The notes beneath the pieces are model-generated. The model searched no databases. It saw only the letters and a program-made list of their open reading frames with translations, and had not been told where the DNA came from. Below are positions 9,181 to 19,389 of a DNA stretch of 64,000 nucleotides, one piece after another. Made by a program: the position numbers and the translations under genes. Origin of the DNA: CAVWCW01 sp963753615 (GTDB lineage: Bacteria > Pseudomonadota > Gammaproteobacteria > Chromatiales > Chromatiaceae). The number at the start of each line of letters is the position of its first letter. Within the stretch, counting starts at the first letter, position 1. Where the stretch lies: assembly GCA_963753615.1 (NCBI GenBank), contig CAVWCW010000015.1, positions 1-64,000 on the forward strand. Direction: 5' to 3'.

Positions 9181-9208
9181 GGTGGCCGTCGAGCCCGCGC
9201 GAAGCTTC

Positions 9209-12200
9209 CTAGTCGAATTCGAGCGAGTAGAAGATATCCGCCGCGCTGCTGCTGGAACCGGTAGTGGCTTCCACGTGCAGTTTGCGATTGATCCGGTATT
9301 TGGTGACGAACTCGGTGCTGGACGATTCCTGATCCAACTCGGCGCCGACGGAGAGCTTGTCCGTCACTTGGGTGTCGACGCCGATGCTGCCGGTCCCCTG
9401 GCCGAAATTCTGGGCCGTATTCCCCGTAATCAGAACGGACATGGCATCGCGTTCTTCCATCGCGGGTTCGGAGAACACCGTTATTTCGGGCTTTCTGGCC
9501 GTGCCGGTGACGTCGACCCCCGCTTTCACCTCCGTAGGGGTACCGTTTAGATCGATGCGTTCCTCGCGGGAGGCCCGTACCAGCAGAGAGGGATTGTCGA
9601 TGCGACCCCCCGAAAAGGCCACGATTCCGCGTTCGATCACGAGGTCCTGACCATAGGCCCGGAAACGTGCCCTCCTTGACCCGAATCTCGCCGGTGCCGG
9701 TGGGGAACTCCTTGGGAACCTGGTCCACGCTGAGCTTGCCTTCGAAATAGGCCTCGAGCCCGAAGCCCCGGAACAGCACGTCATCGCCCGCAATCACCGT
9801 GACGTGCATGGCGAAGGGGGCGCCTTTGTTCAGGGCTTCGTCCTCGCCGCTGTCGCTGGATACGACGATGACGTCGGAGGACGACTGGACGCTGCCTTCG
9901 GGAACCTCGTCCAACTCCAGGTATGCCTGGGGAATCTCAACGGTCCCTTTCAGGACCATCCCTTCGGCGCCGCTCTCGAAGGCGAGATCGGTGGAAACCA
10001 GGGCGTTCATTTTCGGCAGGTCCAAGGCCCGGAAGTTCTCGCCCTTGACGGTGACCAGCATGGGCCAGTTTTTGGTGGCATCCAGCTCGATGTCGCCCGC
10101 AAGCGCCAAGCGTCCTTCGCTGGATGCGACGCCACCGTCCAGGCGCACCCGCTTGCCGTCGGCGCTGCTCGCTTTGATCGAAAGATCCTTCATGTCCAGT
10201 CCCACGTCCGGCACGAAGATGCGCGCCATCTCGAGGCCGGCGTCGCCGCGGACGCTGGGCTGGCCGAGCCTGCCGCCCAGCTTGAAATCCGCATACAGAT
10301 CTCCGGCGAGATCCTCGATGGCCGGCACCAGCCCGGCGAGCAATTCGAACTGCCGAAACCGCAGGTGCAGTTCGCCGTCCAGCGGCGCCGAGGCCGGGTC
10401 CTTGTCGAGTTGCGCGCGGGGAACATCGAGGCGTCCGTCGAGCCCGTCCTCTCCGATATCGAGGTCGAATGTCGCCGCGAGCGCTTTTTTCCCCAGGCTC
10501 GCTTTCACCTCGCCGCCCTGATAATCCAGCACGATATCCTCGGCGTCGCCGGGGGCGACCACGATCTTTCCGGGGGCGATGGATATCAGGGCGTCCGCGA
10601 CCGGCATCTTGTCCAGCTTTGCCTCGACGTTCATCGCCAGGGCCCCGTCCAGTTGCGCGATTTCGGGGGGCAGGAAGGGCTTAAGCCACCCCAACTGCAA
10701 TCCCTCCGCGTCGACTCGGGCATTGCCGACTTCGTTTTTCAGCTCCCCTCGGGCACAGAGGAATGCCGACTCCCGCGCCAGGCAAAGCTCGCTGAGCTGC
10801 ATGTCTCCGGGCGCAGCCGCGATTGCGGCGGGCTGCTTCAGTTCCCAGTCGCCCAGCTCGTCCGATCGAATCCCCAGATCTTCGAGCTTGCCGTTCCAGG
10901 CGGTCGCGGATTCGTCGTAAGCGCCCTGAAGCTTCAATCCCAAACTGGCGAGGGCGTGCTCCATCTGCAGCTCCAGACGGTGGTCTTGCTTACGGCCGTC
11001 CGCTTGCAGCGCCAACGAGGTGATTTCCTCGGCGCCGAAGCCGATGCCCTCCGAACGGAGCTCGACCCGGGATGCGGTCTTGTCGCTCAGGTCCAGCGCG
11101 ACGTCCGCCGCCATCGATTTCACGGTAAGGTCCTGGAAGCTCAGCGGCGTCCACGGCGAGCTTGCCCTCGACGCTCGGTGCGAGCATGGCCCCGCGCACC
11201 GTTCCGCTGCCGCTGATGGTACCGGAGGCGTCCGGAGCCAGGTCCGCCAGGTCGGCGACGTCCAGACTCCACCCGAGATCGGAACTTGCCCCCAGATTGC
11301 CGTCCGCCCGGACGACCGCGGTGCCGCTGGACAGCATTACCTCCTCGAGCCTGATCTCCTCGCCCTGCATCAGGACCCGGCCTTTTCCGTCCAGCGGCCG
11401 CTCTCGCAGGACGCCGTTGAGCCGGTCGATCACCGCCGTGAGGTCGAGTTTTTCGTCCTTGATCCCGCCCTTGCTCGACAGGGCAAGGTCCAGGTTGCCC
11501 GGCCATTCGGGATAATGGACTCCGGGGTCTATGCCCTTGGCCGTGAGCGCCGCGTCCCAGCTTAGCGCCGGAGCCCAGCTGACTTTGCCGTCCGCCCCCA
11601 GGGTGCCGCCCAGGGTTTCGCCCTTGAGCGCTTCGATCGCGAACTGCTCCTTGTCGCCTCGACCCCGCAGGGTCCAGACCCCTTGCGGAACGTCCGTGCC
11701 GGCCACTTTCGCGTCCAGCTGAAGCCGGTAGTCTTCCGCCGTTCCCTTCAGGCCCAGCGCACCGCTCTCGCTGCTGAACTGGGCGGCACCGCTGGGCGGC
11801 CACTGGAGGGCGTTCCAGCGGCCGGATAGATCGAAATTTAGATCCGCGTCCGCGCTACCGGACAGGATCAGTTCCAGCGGCGTGTCCGGCCGGGTGACCC
11901 CGAGGCGTTGGAGTTCCACACCGAGCCGCTTCAGGTCGGCGGTCAGCTCCAGATCCGTGTGCCAGGGCGAGAAAAAGGCCTCCGAGTCTTCGAGGCGCAA
12001 TTGTCCCGTCGCTTTCGCTCGGTCCAGGTCGCCGCTCGCACTGAGATTGCCGGCGACTCGCCCCTCGTTTTCCGGGGCTACCGACTGCAGCAGAAAACCC
12101 TGAAGGTCCAGGTCCGTTTGCCAGCGGAGATTCTCCAGCGGCTCCTCCACGATCGCCTTGAGCGCCGCCTGCAGGTCCCCGCTGAGGTCCTGCTCGATGT

Positions 12201-12912
12201 CCAGTTTGTTCAGGTCGCCGTGGATCCGGCCTTTTGCATCGGTTTTTGGCACATCCGCCATGGCCAGGGAAAGGGCTGTCTGCAGGTCCAGGGGATACCG
12301 GCCTTGCGGCAGCAACTCGCCGTTCGCGGACAGCCCGATGCCCGGCATCTCCAGCTCCAGGGTTTTCAGTCCGATGCCCTCGGCATTCCAATCGGCCGCC
12401 AGCAGCGCCCGGGTGACTTCCACCGCCTCGGCGTCGGGTTCGGCGCGAAACTGCAGGTTCCGGATCTCCACTTTGTCGATCAATACGTCGACGGGCAGGC
12501 TGATGTCGGGGAGTTCGACGGCGCCCCCGGACGCCTCGGGGACCGTCTCGGGCTCGGCCGCTATGAGCTGGGTGTAGGCGGGCGACAGCACGGACAGCTC
12601 GGCGAGGTGGAACCTGCCGCCGAACAGTTCCGAAGGAAACCAACGCAGAATCAGCTCGTCCACACCGGCTTCCATCTCGGGCGCTCGGTAGCTGAGCTGC
12701 TTCACATGCAAGTGCCCGAACAGGCCACCTTCCAGGGACGCGACCTTAAGGCTACCGGGCAGGATGCCGTCGGCCTGCCGGATAAGCCAGCCGAGACCGG
12801 CGGATGTGCCCAGCAGAGCGGCTCCGGCGCCCGCCAGAAGCACCACCAGCGCCAGGGCAACCAGGAGGGTTCGGGTGAAAACCCGGACCAGCAAGCGCCC
12901 TGGGTTCTTCAC
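9209..12912 (-). CDS. tamB: TamB, translocation and assembly module subunit, with two frameshifts
   Basis: About 1234 residues when two single-base shifts are bridged. The N-terminal membrane anchor is VFTRTLLVALALVVLLAGAG, followed by the long repetitive beta-rich AsmA/TamB body and the C-terminal DUF490 region (GTGEIRVKEGTF, RIDNPSLLVRASR, VSVGAELDQES). TamB spans the periplasm and works with outer-membrane TamA in lipid transport and outer-membrane protein assembly. The GTG start at 12912 overlaps the tamA stop by 4 bases. Shifts lie near 11138 (between AAEL and QDLTVKS) and near 9660 (between KEGTF and RAYGQDLVIERG). Coding resumes perfectly after both, so sequencing error is plausible. 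Confidence 0.88.
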
Positions 12913-14696
12913 AGAACGGCCCCCAGGCCCAAATGGAACCGGTAATCGGAAAACCCCCATTCTTCGCTGACCGGCCAGGCGACATCCAGGCGAACGCTGC
13001 CGAAGGGTGCCAGCCAACGCACGCCGACGCCGGCGCCGAGGAAGATCTTGTCCAAGGAATCATCGAACGCGTTGCCTGCATCCACGAAAGCCGCGCCGAC
13101 CCAGGGGCCCTTGACGCGGTGATCGTACTCGAAGCTGCCCACGACCAGGTTCTTGCCGCCAACCACCGACCCCTCATCGTCCTTCGGACCGAGTTCCTTG
13201 TATCCGTAACCGCGCACGCTCTGATCGCCGCCTGCGAAAAAGCGCAGCGAGTTCGGGTACTTGGAGAAGTCATCCACCCAGGCCCCGCCCAGTTGGCCCC
13301 TCAGGTTGAGCCTGCCGTTGCTGCCGATCGGGTATAGGTATTTGGCGCTGAAGTCCCCGCGCAGGAAACCCGTATCGGAGACGAAGGCGGACGAGGCCAC
13401 GCGCACGTCTCCGGAAACCTTGTAGCCTCTCCGTACGAACTGGGCCTCTTCGGCAACCGTCCGCGCAACGATAGCGCCGAGGGACAGGATCCGCGTCGTC
13501 GTGTCGTCGTCGCCCCCGGTACCGAAGCGCTCGTACTTGTATTGGCTGAACAGCTCGAAAAAATTCTTCTTGTCCAGCGTGGTCCGCAGGAATCCGACCT
13601 CCAGGTCGAAGGTATCCCGGTCGGTGTCATCCAGGTACTCGTATTCGAACTTGGCGTCGAAGCTGAGGCGGTCAGTTCGAGGGTCACGCACCGGAATCTT
13701 GTAGTTTGCGTTGGCATCGCCTCGCACCGGAGCGATTTGCAGCCCCGCGGAGGCCTGGTGTCCACGGCTGTTGATGCGGTTGTTTCGCCAACGTATGGAG
13801 CCGCGGGGCCCGACGTCCGTTTCGTAGCCGATCCCGAACTCGACCCGCTGCCGGGTCGACGGGGTGAAGCGGACGTTAATCGGAACATCCACGCCTTCCG
13901 CTGCGTCGAAGTCCGGCTCCACCTCGACGACGGAAAACCAGCCGGTCGAGATCAGACTTCGCTGAAATTCCTGCAACTCCCGGTTCGAAAACGGAGCGCC
14001 CTCCTCGAGGGTAACGTAGTGCTGGAGCAGACCGGGATTCATGATGTCCTGATCCAGCGTGATCTTGCCGAATCGGTACCTGGGGCCGGTATCCAGCAGC
14101 AAGCGTATCGTCGCCTCGTTCTTCTCCGGAAACACCCTCACGACGTGCTCGGTTGTTTTCACCTTGACGTAACCCAGCTCGTACGCCAAGTCCTGCAATT
14201 CGGCCTTGCCGTCCTCGTAGGTCTTATGGACGAAGGTGTCGCCGATTTTTAACTGGAAATTCGCTGTCGCCTGCACCAGTTCCTGCTTTTCCGCGCCCTC
14301 ACCGAGCCATTGAATGTCGGTTTCCACGACCCGGACAGGCGGGCCCAGCTCCACTTCGAAGAGCGCTTCCCACTTGCCTTTTTCTTCCGTCAGGGAGCTT
14401 TCGACCTCGGGATTGTAATAACCGAACGGCCGCAGGGCTTCGCGAATCTCTTGCGGGGCGTCTTCATACAGCTTTTTTCGCCAGCGGTCGGACAGATCCT
14501 CGTCATCCCTGCGCTGATACAACTCGACATAGGCTTCGGCATTTTTCAGCATGTCGTCCTCGAGCCCCTCGATGCGCACCTTGCCCGCCCATGCGGAGGA
14601 CGGGTGAAACCAACCGAACCCGAAGCACAGGCATAGGAGAGAGATCCGCAGACACGCTGAAACCCGAAAGTGCTCGAACAAAGGGCGAAAACTCAT
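12909..14696 (-). CDS. tamA: TamA, BamA-family outer membrane protein
   Basis: About 595 residues. A signal peptide (MSFRPLFEHFRVSACL to SSAWA) is followed by three POTRA domains (about 40-260) and a 16-strand beta-barrel. The family signature is clear: RFFAGGDQSVRGYGY (the G-R-G-Y loop motif) and the C-terminal SDYRFHLGLGAVL strand. TamA inserts in the outer membrane and pairs with TamB, whose gene overlaps its stop codon. An alternative GTG start lies at 14714; I prefer the ATG at 14696 because it begins directly at the signal peptide. Confidence 0.92.
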   Translation of the reverse strand: MSFRPLFEHFRVSACLRISLLCLCFGFGWFHPSSAWAGKVRIEGLEDDMLKNAEAYVELYQRRDDEDLSDRWRKKLYEDAPQEIREALRPFGYYNPEVESSLTEEKGKWEALFEVELGPPVRVVETDIQWLGEGAEKQELVQATANFQLKIGDTFVHKTYEDGKAELQDLAYELGYVKVKTTEHVVRVFPEKNEATIRLLLDTGPRYRFGKITLDQDIMNPGLLQHYVTLEEGAPFSNRELQEFQRSLISTGWFSVVEVEPDFDAAEGVDVPINVRFTPSTRQRVEFGIGYETDVGPRGSIRWRNNRINSRGHQASAGLQIAPVRGDANANYKIPVRDPRTDRLSFDAKFEYEYLDDTDRDTFDLEVGFLRTTLDKKNFFELFSQYKYERFGTGGDDDTTTRILSLGAIVARTVAEEAQFVRRGYKVSGDVRVASSAFVSDTGFLRGDFSAKYLYPIGSNGRLNLRGQLGGAWVDDFSKYPNSLRFFAGGDQSVRGYGYKELGPKDDEGSVVGGKNLVVGSFEYDHRVKGPWVGAAFVDAGNAFDDSLDKIFLGAGVGVRWLAPFGSVRLDVAWPVSEEWGFSDYRFHLGLGAVL

Positions 14697-14714
14697 TTTC
14701 TGGTCGATTCTCAC

Positions 14715-15616
14715 TGCGCACCTAAGACGATGTTGATCCGATAGGGGTCACTGTCGGGCCGGCAGCTACGCCGAATAAAGCGGCAGATCGGCGGCGCGCC
14801 CTTCTAAGAGAAACCATATTTCCAGAACGTTTGGCCTCGGATTCTCGTTCCGTCGTCCTTGCGCGTATCCAAGGTCCGCGGCCCCCCTTCGGGCGTTTGC
14901 TGGAGCACAAGATTAAGTAACCCGGTATCGAACTGTCAAAAATACCTCTGCCGAACAACACTCTGTGTTCGCCGAAACGCCTTGCCCTGAAAGACGATTG
15001 GAGCAATGCTGGACGCGAGCAAAGAGCTGGATACCCCCTTCCACTGAATGGTCACCGAAGGCCAGCTTGAGTGGTCAGTCGCGTCATTGAGGTCGCCACA
15101 GTCTTCGAATGATCGTGTGCGTCAAGCGACGGACAGACCCACAAGACGGGTGGGGTTTCGCCGAAAAACGCGAGACGACCTCCCGTTCTTGGTGACGCGG
15201 ACTGCAACCGACTCAGGCGCTCGGCGGTGAACGGTGTGGCTCGAGCAAGCACCGAGCGGGCGCCGAGGATGATCAGCATGCGCTGAGAGCCATCGCCCTG
15301 CTTGCTGATGCGTCCCATGTGTCGACCGTTACCGGAACTGGACTCGCGCTTGCGTTAATTATGGTTCAGACAGGGGATTTCTGGCTCCGGCGCTTATGAG
15401 GTTACCCAAGGGGCGTGCAACGTCGGTTCGGTATTTCAGACATCTGGTCCCGGATTGCAGCCATTACCAATCTGATTCCAGAATTTTGGTATCCCCGCAC
15501 CCAGGTCTGAGCCCCATCCAATCTGCGATTCTTCTGAGGTGGCTCACCGAATGAGTCACCCCCCCGGTTATCCTCGACCTGAATCTGGGTCTAACGCGGT
15601 ATTCGGGGGAGGGGAG
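14715..15616. other. Long intergenic stretch with a transposase remnant
   Basis: Apart from the IS110-like remnant at 15052-15318, nothing coding is convincing. Short open frames on both strands lack start signals and family resemblance. The tamA promoter should lie at the left end but no good match was found. Confidence 0.4.
15052..15318 (-). pseudogene. Remnant of an IS110-family transposase
   Basis: The reverse strand reads MGRISKQGDGSQRMLIILGA and then RSVLARA. This matches the conserved C-terminal GRISKRGDxYLRTLLIHGAR motif of IS110-type transposases. The rest of the frame no longer resembles the family and the N-terminal catalytic domain is absent. It is a small fossil of an insertion. 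Confidence 0.5.
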
Positions 15617-18010
15617 ATGGCGGCACACAGACAACCGGTACCGGCGGCGCCACCGTCGGTCGAGCAGTTGGCCGCCCATCTGCGGCAGAAGTATCCCGAA
15701 CGCATCACCGGCGAGCTCTGTCTGCCGGCCGCCCCGGGGCGCTATCGCGAGCTGCCGCCGGAGCTGGAGCCGCGCCTGAAGACGGCCCTGGCCGGACGCG
15801 GCATCCAGCGCCTGTATAGCCACCAGTATCAGGCCTGGGAACTGGCCCGGGCCGGCCGTCACCTGGTGATCGTCACGCCCACCGCCTCCGGCAAGACCCT
15901 TTGCTATAACCTGCCGGTGCTCGACGCGGTACTGCGGGAGCGGGCCAAGGCCCTGTACCTGTTCCCCACCAAGGCCCTGAGCCAGGACCAGGTGGCGGAG
16001 CTGTCGGAGCTCAACGCCGCCGGGGACCTGGGGGCGCGCGCCTTCACCTTCGACGGCGACACCCCAGGGGATGCTCGCAAGGCGGTGCGCACCCGGGGTG
16101 ACATCGTGGTCTCCAACCCGGACATGCTGCACCAGGGCATCTTGCCTCACCACACCAAGTGGGCCCAATTCTTCGAGGCCCTGCGCTTCGTGGTGATTGA
16201 CGAGATGCACAGCTACCGCGGGGTGTTCGGCTCCCACATGGCGAATCTGCTGCGGCGGCTGCGCCGGGTGTTGGCATTCTACGGGGCCGAGCCGGTGTTC
16301 ATGTTCTGCTCCGCCACCATCGGCAACCCTGCGGAACTGGCCGGCCAGCTGCTGGGGGAGCCGGTCACCGCCATTACCGACAGTGGGGCGCCCCGGGGCG
16401 ACAAGCAGCTGCTGCTGTGGAACCCGCCGGTGCTGAATCCGGAGCTGGGCATCCGTGCTTCGGCCCGCTCCCAGACCACCCGCATTGCCCGCCTTGCGAC
16501 CCGCATGGGGCTCAAGAATATCGTCTTTGCCCGCTCGCGCCTGATGGTGGAGGTGCTCACCAAGTACCTGAAGGACGTGTTCGACCGCGACCCCCGCCGC
16601 CCGCCGCGGGTCGTCGCCTACCGCGGCGGCTATCTGCCGGGCGCCCGCCGAGCCACCGAGCGCAAGCTGCGCCGGGGTGCGGTCGACTGCGTCATTACCA
16701 CCTCGGCCCTGGAACTGGGGGTGGATATCGGCAGCCTGGATGTCTGCGTGCTCAACGGTTACCCCGGCAGCATCGCCGCCACCTGGCAGCGTCTGGGCCG
16801 GGCCGGGCGCCGCAACCGGCCGGCCCTGGGGGTGCTGGTGGCCAGCAGCCAGCCCCTGGACCAATACATCGTGCGCAATCCCGAGTTCTTTCTCGGCGCC
16901 TCGCCGGAGCAGGCCCGCATTGCCCCGGACCAGTTGCTGATCCTGCTCGATCACGTGCGCTGCGCCGCCTTCGAACTGCCGTTCAACAGCGGCGAGCGCT
17001 TCGGCGGCGAGGACCTGGAGGCCTTGCTGTCCTATCTCCAGGACCAAGGCCTGCTGCACCGCGAGGGCGAGCGCTGGCACTGGAGCGCCGACAGCTATCC
17101 GGCCAATGCGGTGTCGCTGCGCTCGGTGGCCGAGGGCAATTTCGTGGTCATCGACATCGGCGGGGGCGGCCAGCAGGTGATCGCCGAGGTCGACTTTAGC
17201 AGCGCCCCCATGACCCTTTACGAGGGCGCCATCTACATGCTGCAGTCCAGCCCCTATCAGGTGGAGCGCCTGGACTGGGACGGGCGCAAGGCCTTCGTGC
17301 GCCGCACCCGGGCCGACTACTACACCGACGCCATCGATTACACCCGGCTCAAGATCCTGGAACGTTTCGAACAGGCGCCCGCCGCCTGCCACACCGCCGC
17401 CCATGGCGAGGTGCACCTGGTGCGGCGGATCGCCGGCTACAAGAAGATTCGCTATTACAGCCACGAAAACGTGGGTTACGGCGATATCCGCCTGCCGGAC
17501 CAGGAAATGCATACCAGCGCCGCCTGGTGGCAGCTGGCGCCGGAGCACCTCCAGGTCCGCTTTCCGAGCCGCCAGCAGGCCCTGGACGGCTTCCTGGGCG
17601 CCGCCTATGCCCTGCATCACGTGGCCGCCCTGCGCCTGATGACCGAGCCTGCGGACCTGGGGCGTGCGGTGGGCGACGGCGATGCCCGCTGGTTCGCCGC
17701 GGTCGGGGCCGACGGCCGCGGCAGCCTGCGTGGCCCCGAGGGGGAGGAACTGGACCCGGAGCAGGCCGGGCGCTTCAATCCCACGCTGTTCCTGTACGAC
17801 AACTATCCGGGCGGGGTAGGGCTGGCCGCCCCGTTGCACGATCAACGCCGCGCCTTGGTGGCCGACGCCCGGGCCCTGGTGGCGGCCTGTGAGTGCGCCT
17901 GCGGCTGCCCGGCTTGCGTCGGACCGATCCTGGCCTCGGACGAGCAGCGCGGGTGGTCTGCCAAGACCGCGGCCCTGCAGGTGCTGGGACTGCTCGACGA
18001 TGGAGCTTGA
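15617..18010 (+). CDS. mrfA: DEAD/DEAH-box helicase with C-terminal Zn-binding domain (MrfA/YprA-like)
   Basis: The product has 797 residues from the ATG at 15617, chosen because GGGGGAGGGGAG directly precedes it. Helicase motifs are visible in order: TPTASGKT (Walker A, about residues 92-99), FPTKALSQDQ (Ia), DEMHSY (II), CSATIGNP (III), then TTSALELGVDIG (V) and QRLGRAGRR (VI). The C-terminal DUF1998-type region has four clustered Cys in CECACGCPACVGP, likely binding zinc. In Bacillus subtilis, MrfA works with MrfB to repair mitomycin C damage independently of UvrABC. The next gene is the matching exonuclease and overlaps it, supporting the same job here. Confidence 0.85.
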   Translation: MAAHRQPVPAAPPSVEQLAAHLRQKYPERITGELCLPAAPGRYRELPPELEPRLKTALAGRGIQRLYSHQYQAWELARAGRHLVIVTPTASGKTLCYNLPVLDAVLRERAKALYLFPTKALSQDQVAELSELNAAGDLGARAFTFDGDTPGDARKAVRTRGDIVVSNPDMLHQGILPHHTKWAQFFEALRFVVIDEMHSYRGVFGSHMANLLRRLRRVLAFYGAEPVFMFCSATIGNPAELAGQLLGEPVTAITDSGAPRGDKQLLLWNPPVLNPELGIRASARSQTTRIARLATRMGLKNIVFARSRLMVEVLTKYLKDVFDRDPRRPPRVVAYRGGYLPGARRATERKLRRGAVDCVITTSALELGVDIGSLDVCVLNGYPGSIAATWQRLGRAGRRNRPALGVLVASSQPLDQYIVRNPEFFLGASPEQARIAPDQLLILLDHVRCAAFELPFNSGERFGGEDLEALLSYLQDQGLLHREGERWHWSADSYPANAVSLRSVAEGNFVVIDIGGGGQQVIAEVDFSSAPMTLYEGAIYMLQSSPYQVERLDWDGRKAFVRRTRADYYTDAIDYTRLKILERFEQAPAACHTAAHGEVHLVRRIAGYKKIRYYSHENVGYGDIRLPDQEMHTSAAWWQLAPEHLQVRFPSRQQALDGFLGAAYALHHVAALRLMTEPADLGRAVGDGDARWFAAVGADGRGSLRGPEGEELDPEQAGRFNPTLFLYDNYPGGVGLAAPLHDQRRALVADARALVAACECACGCPACVGPILASDEQRGWSAKTAALQVLGLLDDGA

Positions 18011-19196
18011 GCGGCGCCTGCGCACCCTGTGCCGGGAGGCCGGCCGCCAGGGCGGCACGGCCAGCGGCGACCTGGCGGCGCGCATCCGGCGTCTGCGTTC
18101 GGAGCCGGTCGGTGCCGCCCCCTCGCACCGAGCCGGTGACGAACAGGCCCTGGCGTCCGCCAGCGGCGGACGGCTGCTGGCCCCCGGGCTGATCCTGGTG
18201 GAACAGCGGATTGCCCTCGACCGGCCGCACGGCCGCCTGCCCCTGGCCTGGCTGGTCGAGCCCGGGCCCGCACTCGCGGAGGCGGGGAGGTTGGGGGCCG
18301 CCGATCTGGTGTTTCTGGATACCGAGACCAGCGGCCTGGCGGGCGGCACCGGCACCCAGGTGTTTCTGCTCGGCCTCGCTCGGCTCCAGGGCCGGAGCTT
18401 GTGGCTGCGCCAATACTTGCTGACGCGCTTTGCCGGCGAGCCCGAGCTGTATCGCCGGGCCGGCGCCTGGCTGAGCGATGCCGGCGGTCTGGCGAGCTTC
18501 AACGGGCGCAGCTTCGACGTCCCCTTGCTGGCGGCCCGGGCGCGCCTGGCCGGGGTCGCCGATGCCCTCGATGGGCTGCCGCATGTCGACCTGTTGTACC
18601 CCCTGCGCCGGGCCTTCGCCGGGCGCTGGCCGGACTGCCGCCTGGCCAGTGCCGAGCGGCGCCTGCTCGGCTTCGAGCGCCGCGACGATCTGCCCGGGTC
18701 CGAGGCGCCCCGGGCCTGGTTCGATTGGCTGCAACGGGGCGACCCGGTGCTGCTGCCCCGGGTACTGGAGCACAACCGCTGGGACCTGGTCTCCCTGGCC
18801 CTTTTGCTGCCGGTGCTGGCCCGGGTCTATGCGGAGCCGGTGGCCTGGGATGCGGATGTTGCCGCCATCGCCCGCGGCCAGTTGCGGGCCGGCCGCGGCG
18901 ATCAGGCGCTGGCGCTGTTGCAAGGTCAAAGGTCGCGGCTCGGTCCGGACGGGCTGTTGCTGATGGCGACCCTGCTCAAGCGCCGTGGCGGCTGGGACCA
19001 GGCCGGCGCCATCTGGCGGCGACTGGCCGCCGCCGGCGATGCTCGGGCCAGCGAGGAACTGGCCAAGTACCACGAGCACGTGACTAGGCAATACGGCCTG
19101 GCCCTGGATTTCGCCGAGCGGCTGCCCGCCGGTGCCGAGCGCGAGCGGCGCCGGCAACGGCTGAGCCGCAAGCTGGAACGCCCCGCAAGGCTCTAG
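18000..19196 (+). CDS. mrfB: RNase H-like 3'-5' exonuclease with TPR-like tail (MrfB/YprB-like)
   Basis: The product has 398 residues. The ATG at 18000 lies inside the end of the helicase gene (11-base overlap), indicating translational coupling. The DnaQ-like core shows FLDTETSGLAGG (acidic motif I, about residues 103-114), SFNGRSFDVPLL (motif II, about 165-176) and LEHNRWDLVSLALL (motif III Asp, about 258-271). The tail (about 290-398) is helical and repeat-like. MrfB partners the MrfA helicase in mitomycin-lesion repair in B. subtilis; the same function is inferred here. Confidence 0.82.
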   Translation: MELERRLRTLCREAGRQGGTASGDLAARIRRLRSEPVGAAPSHRAGDEQALASASGGRLLAPGLILVEQRIALDRPHGRLPLAWLVEPGPALAEAGRLGAADLVFLDTETSGLAGGTGTQVFLLGLARLQGRSLWLRQYLLTRFAGEPELYRRAGAWLSDAGGLASFNGRSFDVPLLAARARLAGVADALDGLPHVDLLYPLRRAFAGRWPDCRLASAERRLLGFERRDDLPGSEAPRAWFDWLQRGDPVLLPRVLEHNRWDLVSLALLLPVLARVYAEPVAWDADVAAIARGQLRAGRGDQALALLQGQRSRLGPDGLLLMATLLKRRGGWDQAGAIWRRLAAAGDARASEELAKYHEHVTRQYGLALDFAERLPAGAERERRRQRLSRKLERPARL

Positions 19197-19213
19197 CCAG
19201 ATCCCCGGGGCAT

Positions 19214-19279
19214 GCGCCCGGCTGGTGCGCGTGACTTATTGTGGTGCGAGATTTCGAGGTTATCGCACTCTGTTGGTGC
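19214..19279 (+). promoter_or_regulatory. Two NtrC-like binding sites upstream of amt
   Basis: The NtrC consensus core is GCAC-N7-GTGC. GCAC-TCTGTTG-GTGC is a perfect match at 19265-19279. A second site, GCGC-CCGGCTG-GTGC at 19214-19228, has one mismatch. Their centres are 51 bp apart, close to five helical turns, and they lie about 60-110 bp upstream of the sigma-54 promoter. Confidence 0.7.
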
Positions 19280-19330
19280 GCCCAATCACCCCCCTCGCCC
19301 GCAACGCCCTGATTACCGGGGCGCTCAGGC

Positions 19331-19346
19331 TGGCCTGGAACTTGCT
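19331..19346 (+). promoter_or_regulatory. Sigma-54 (-24/-12) promoter of amt
   Basis: TGGCCTGGAACTTGCT matches the TGGCAC-N5-TTGCW consensus with the required 10 bases between the GG and GC dinucleotides. It ends about 43 bases before the amt start codon. Confidence 0.72.
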
Positions 19347-19389
19347 CAAGTTCCGCGCATAAATTGACCGACAGCTGGGGAAAGCGCCA

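Noticed and set aside
8421..9208. Apparent C-terminal extension of TamB reading through the cupin gene
   Set aside because: This arises after a frameshift near 9660. The true TamB end in the corrected frame is at 9209, with the typical C-terminal domain.
15464..18775. Very long open frame on the minus strand opposite the helicase gene
   Set aside because: It is a shadow of GC-rich coding sequence: Arg/Gln/Gly/Ala-rich low-complexity translation with no domain, while the plus strand encodes a clear helicase and exonuclease.
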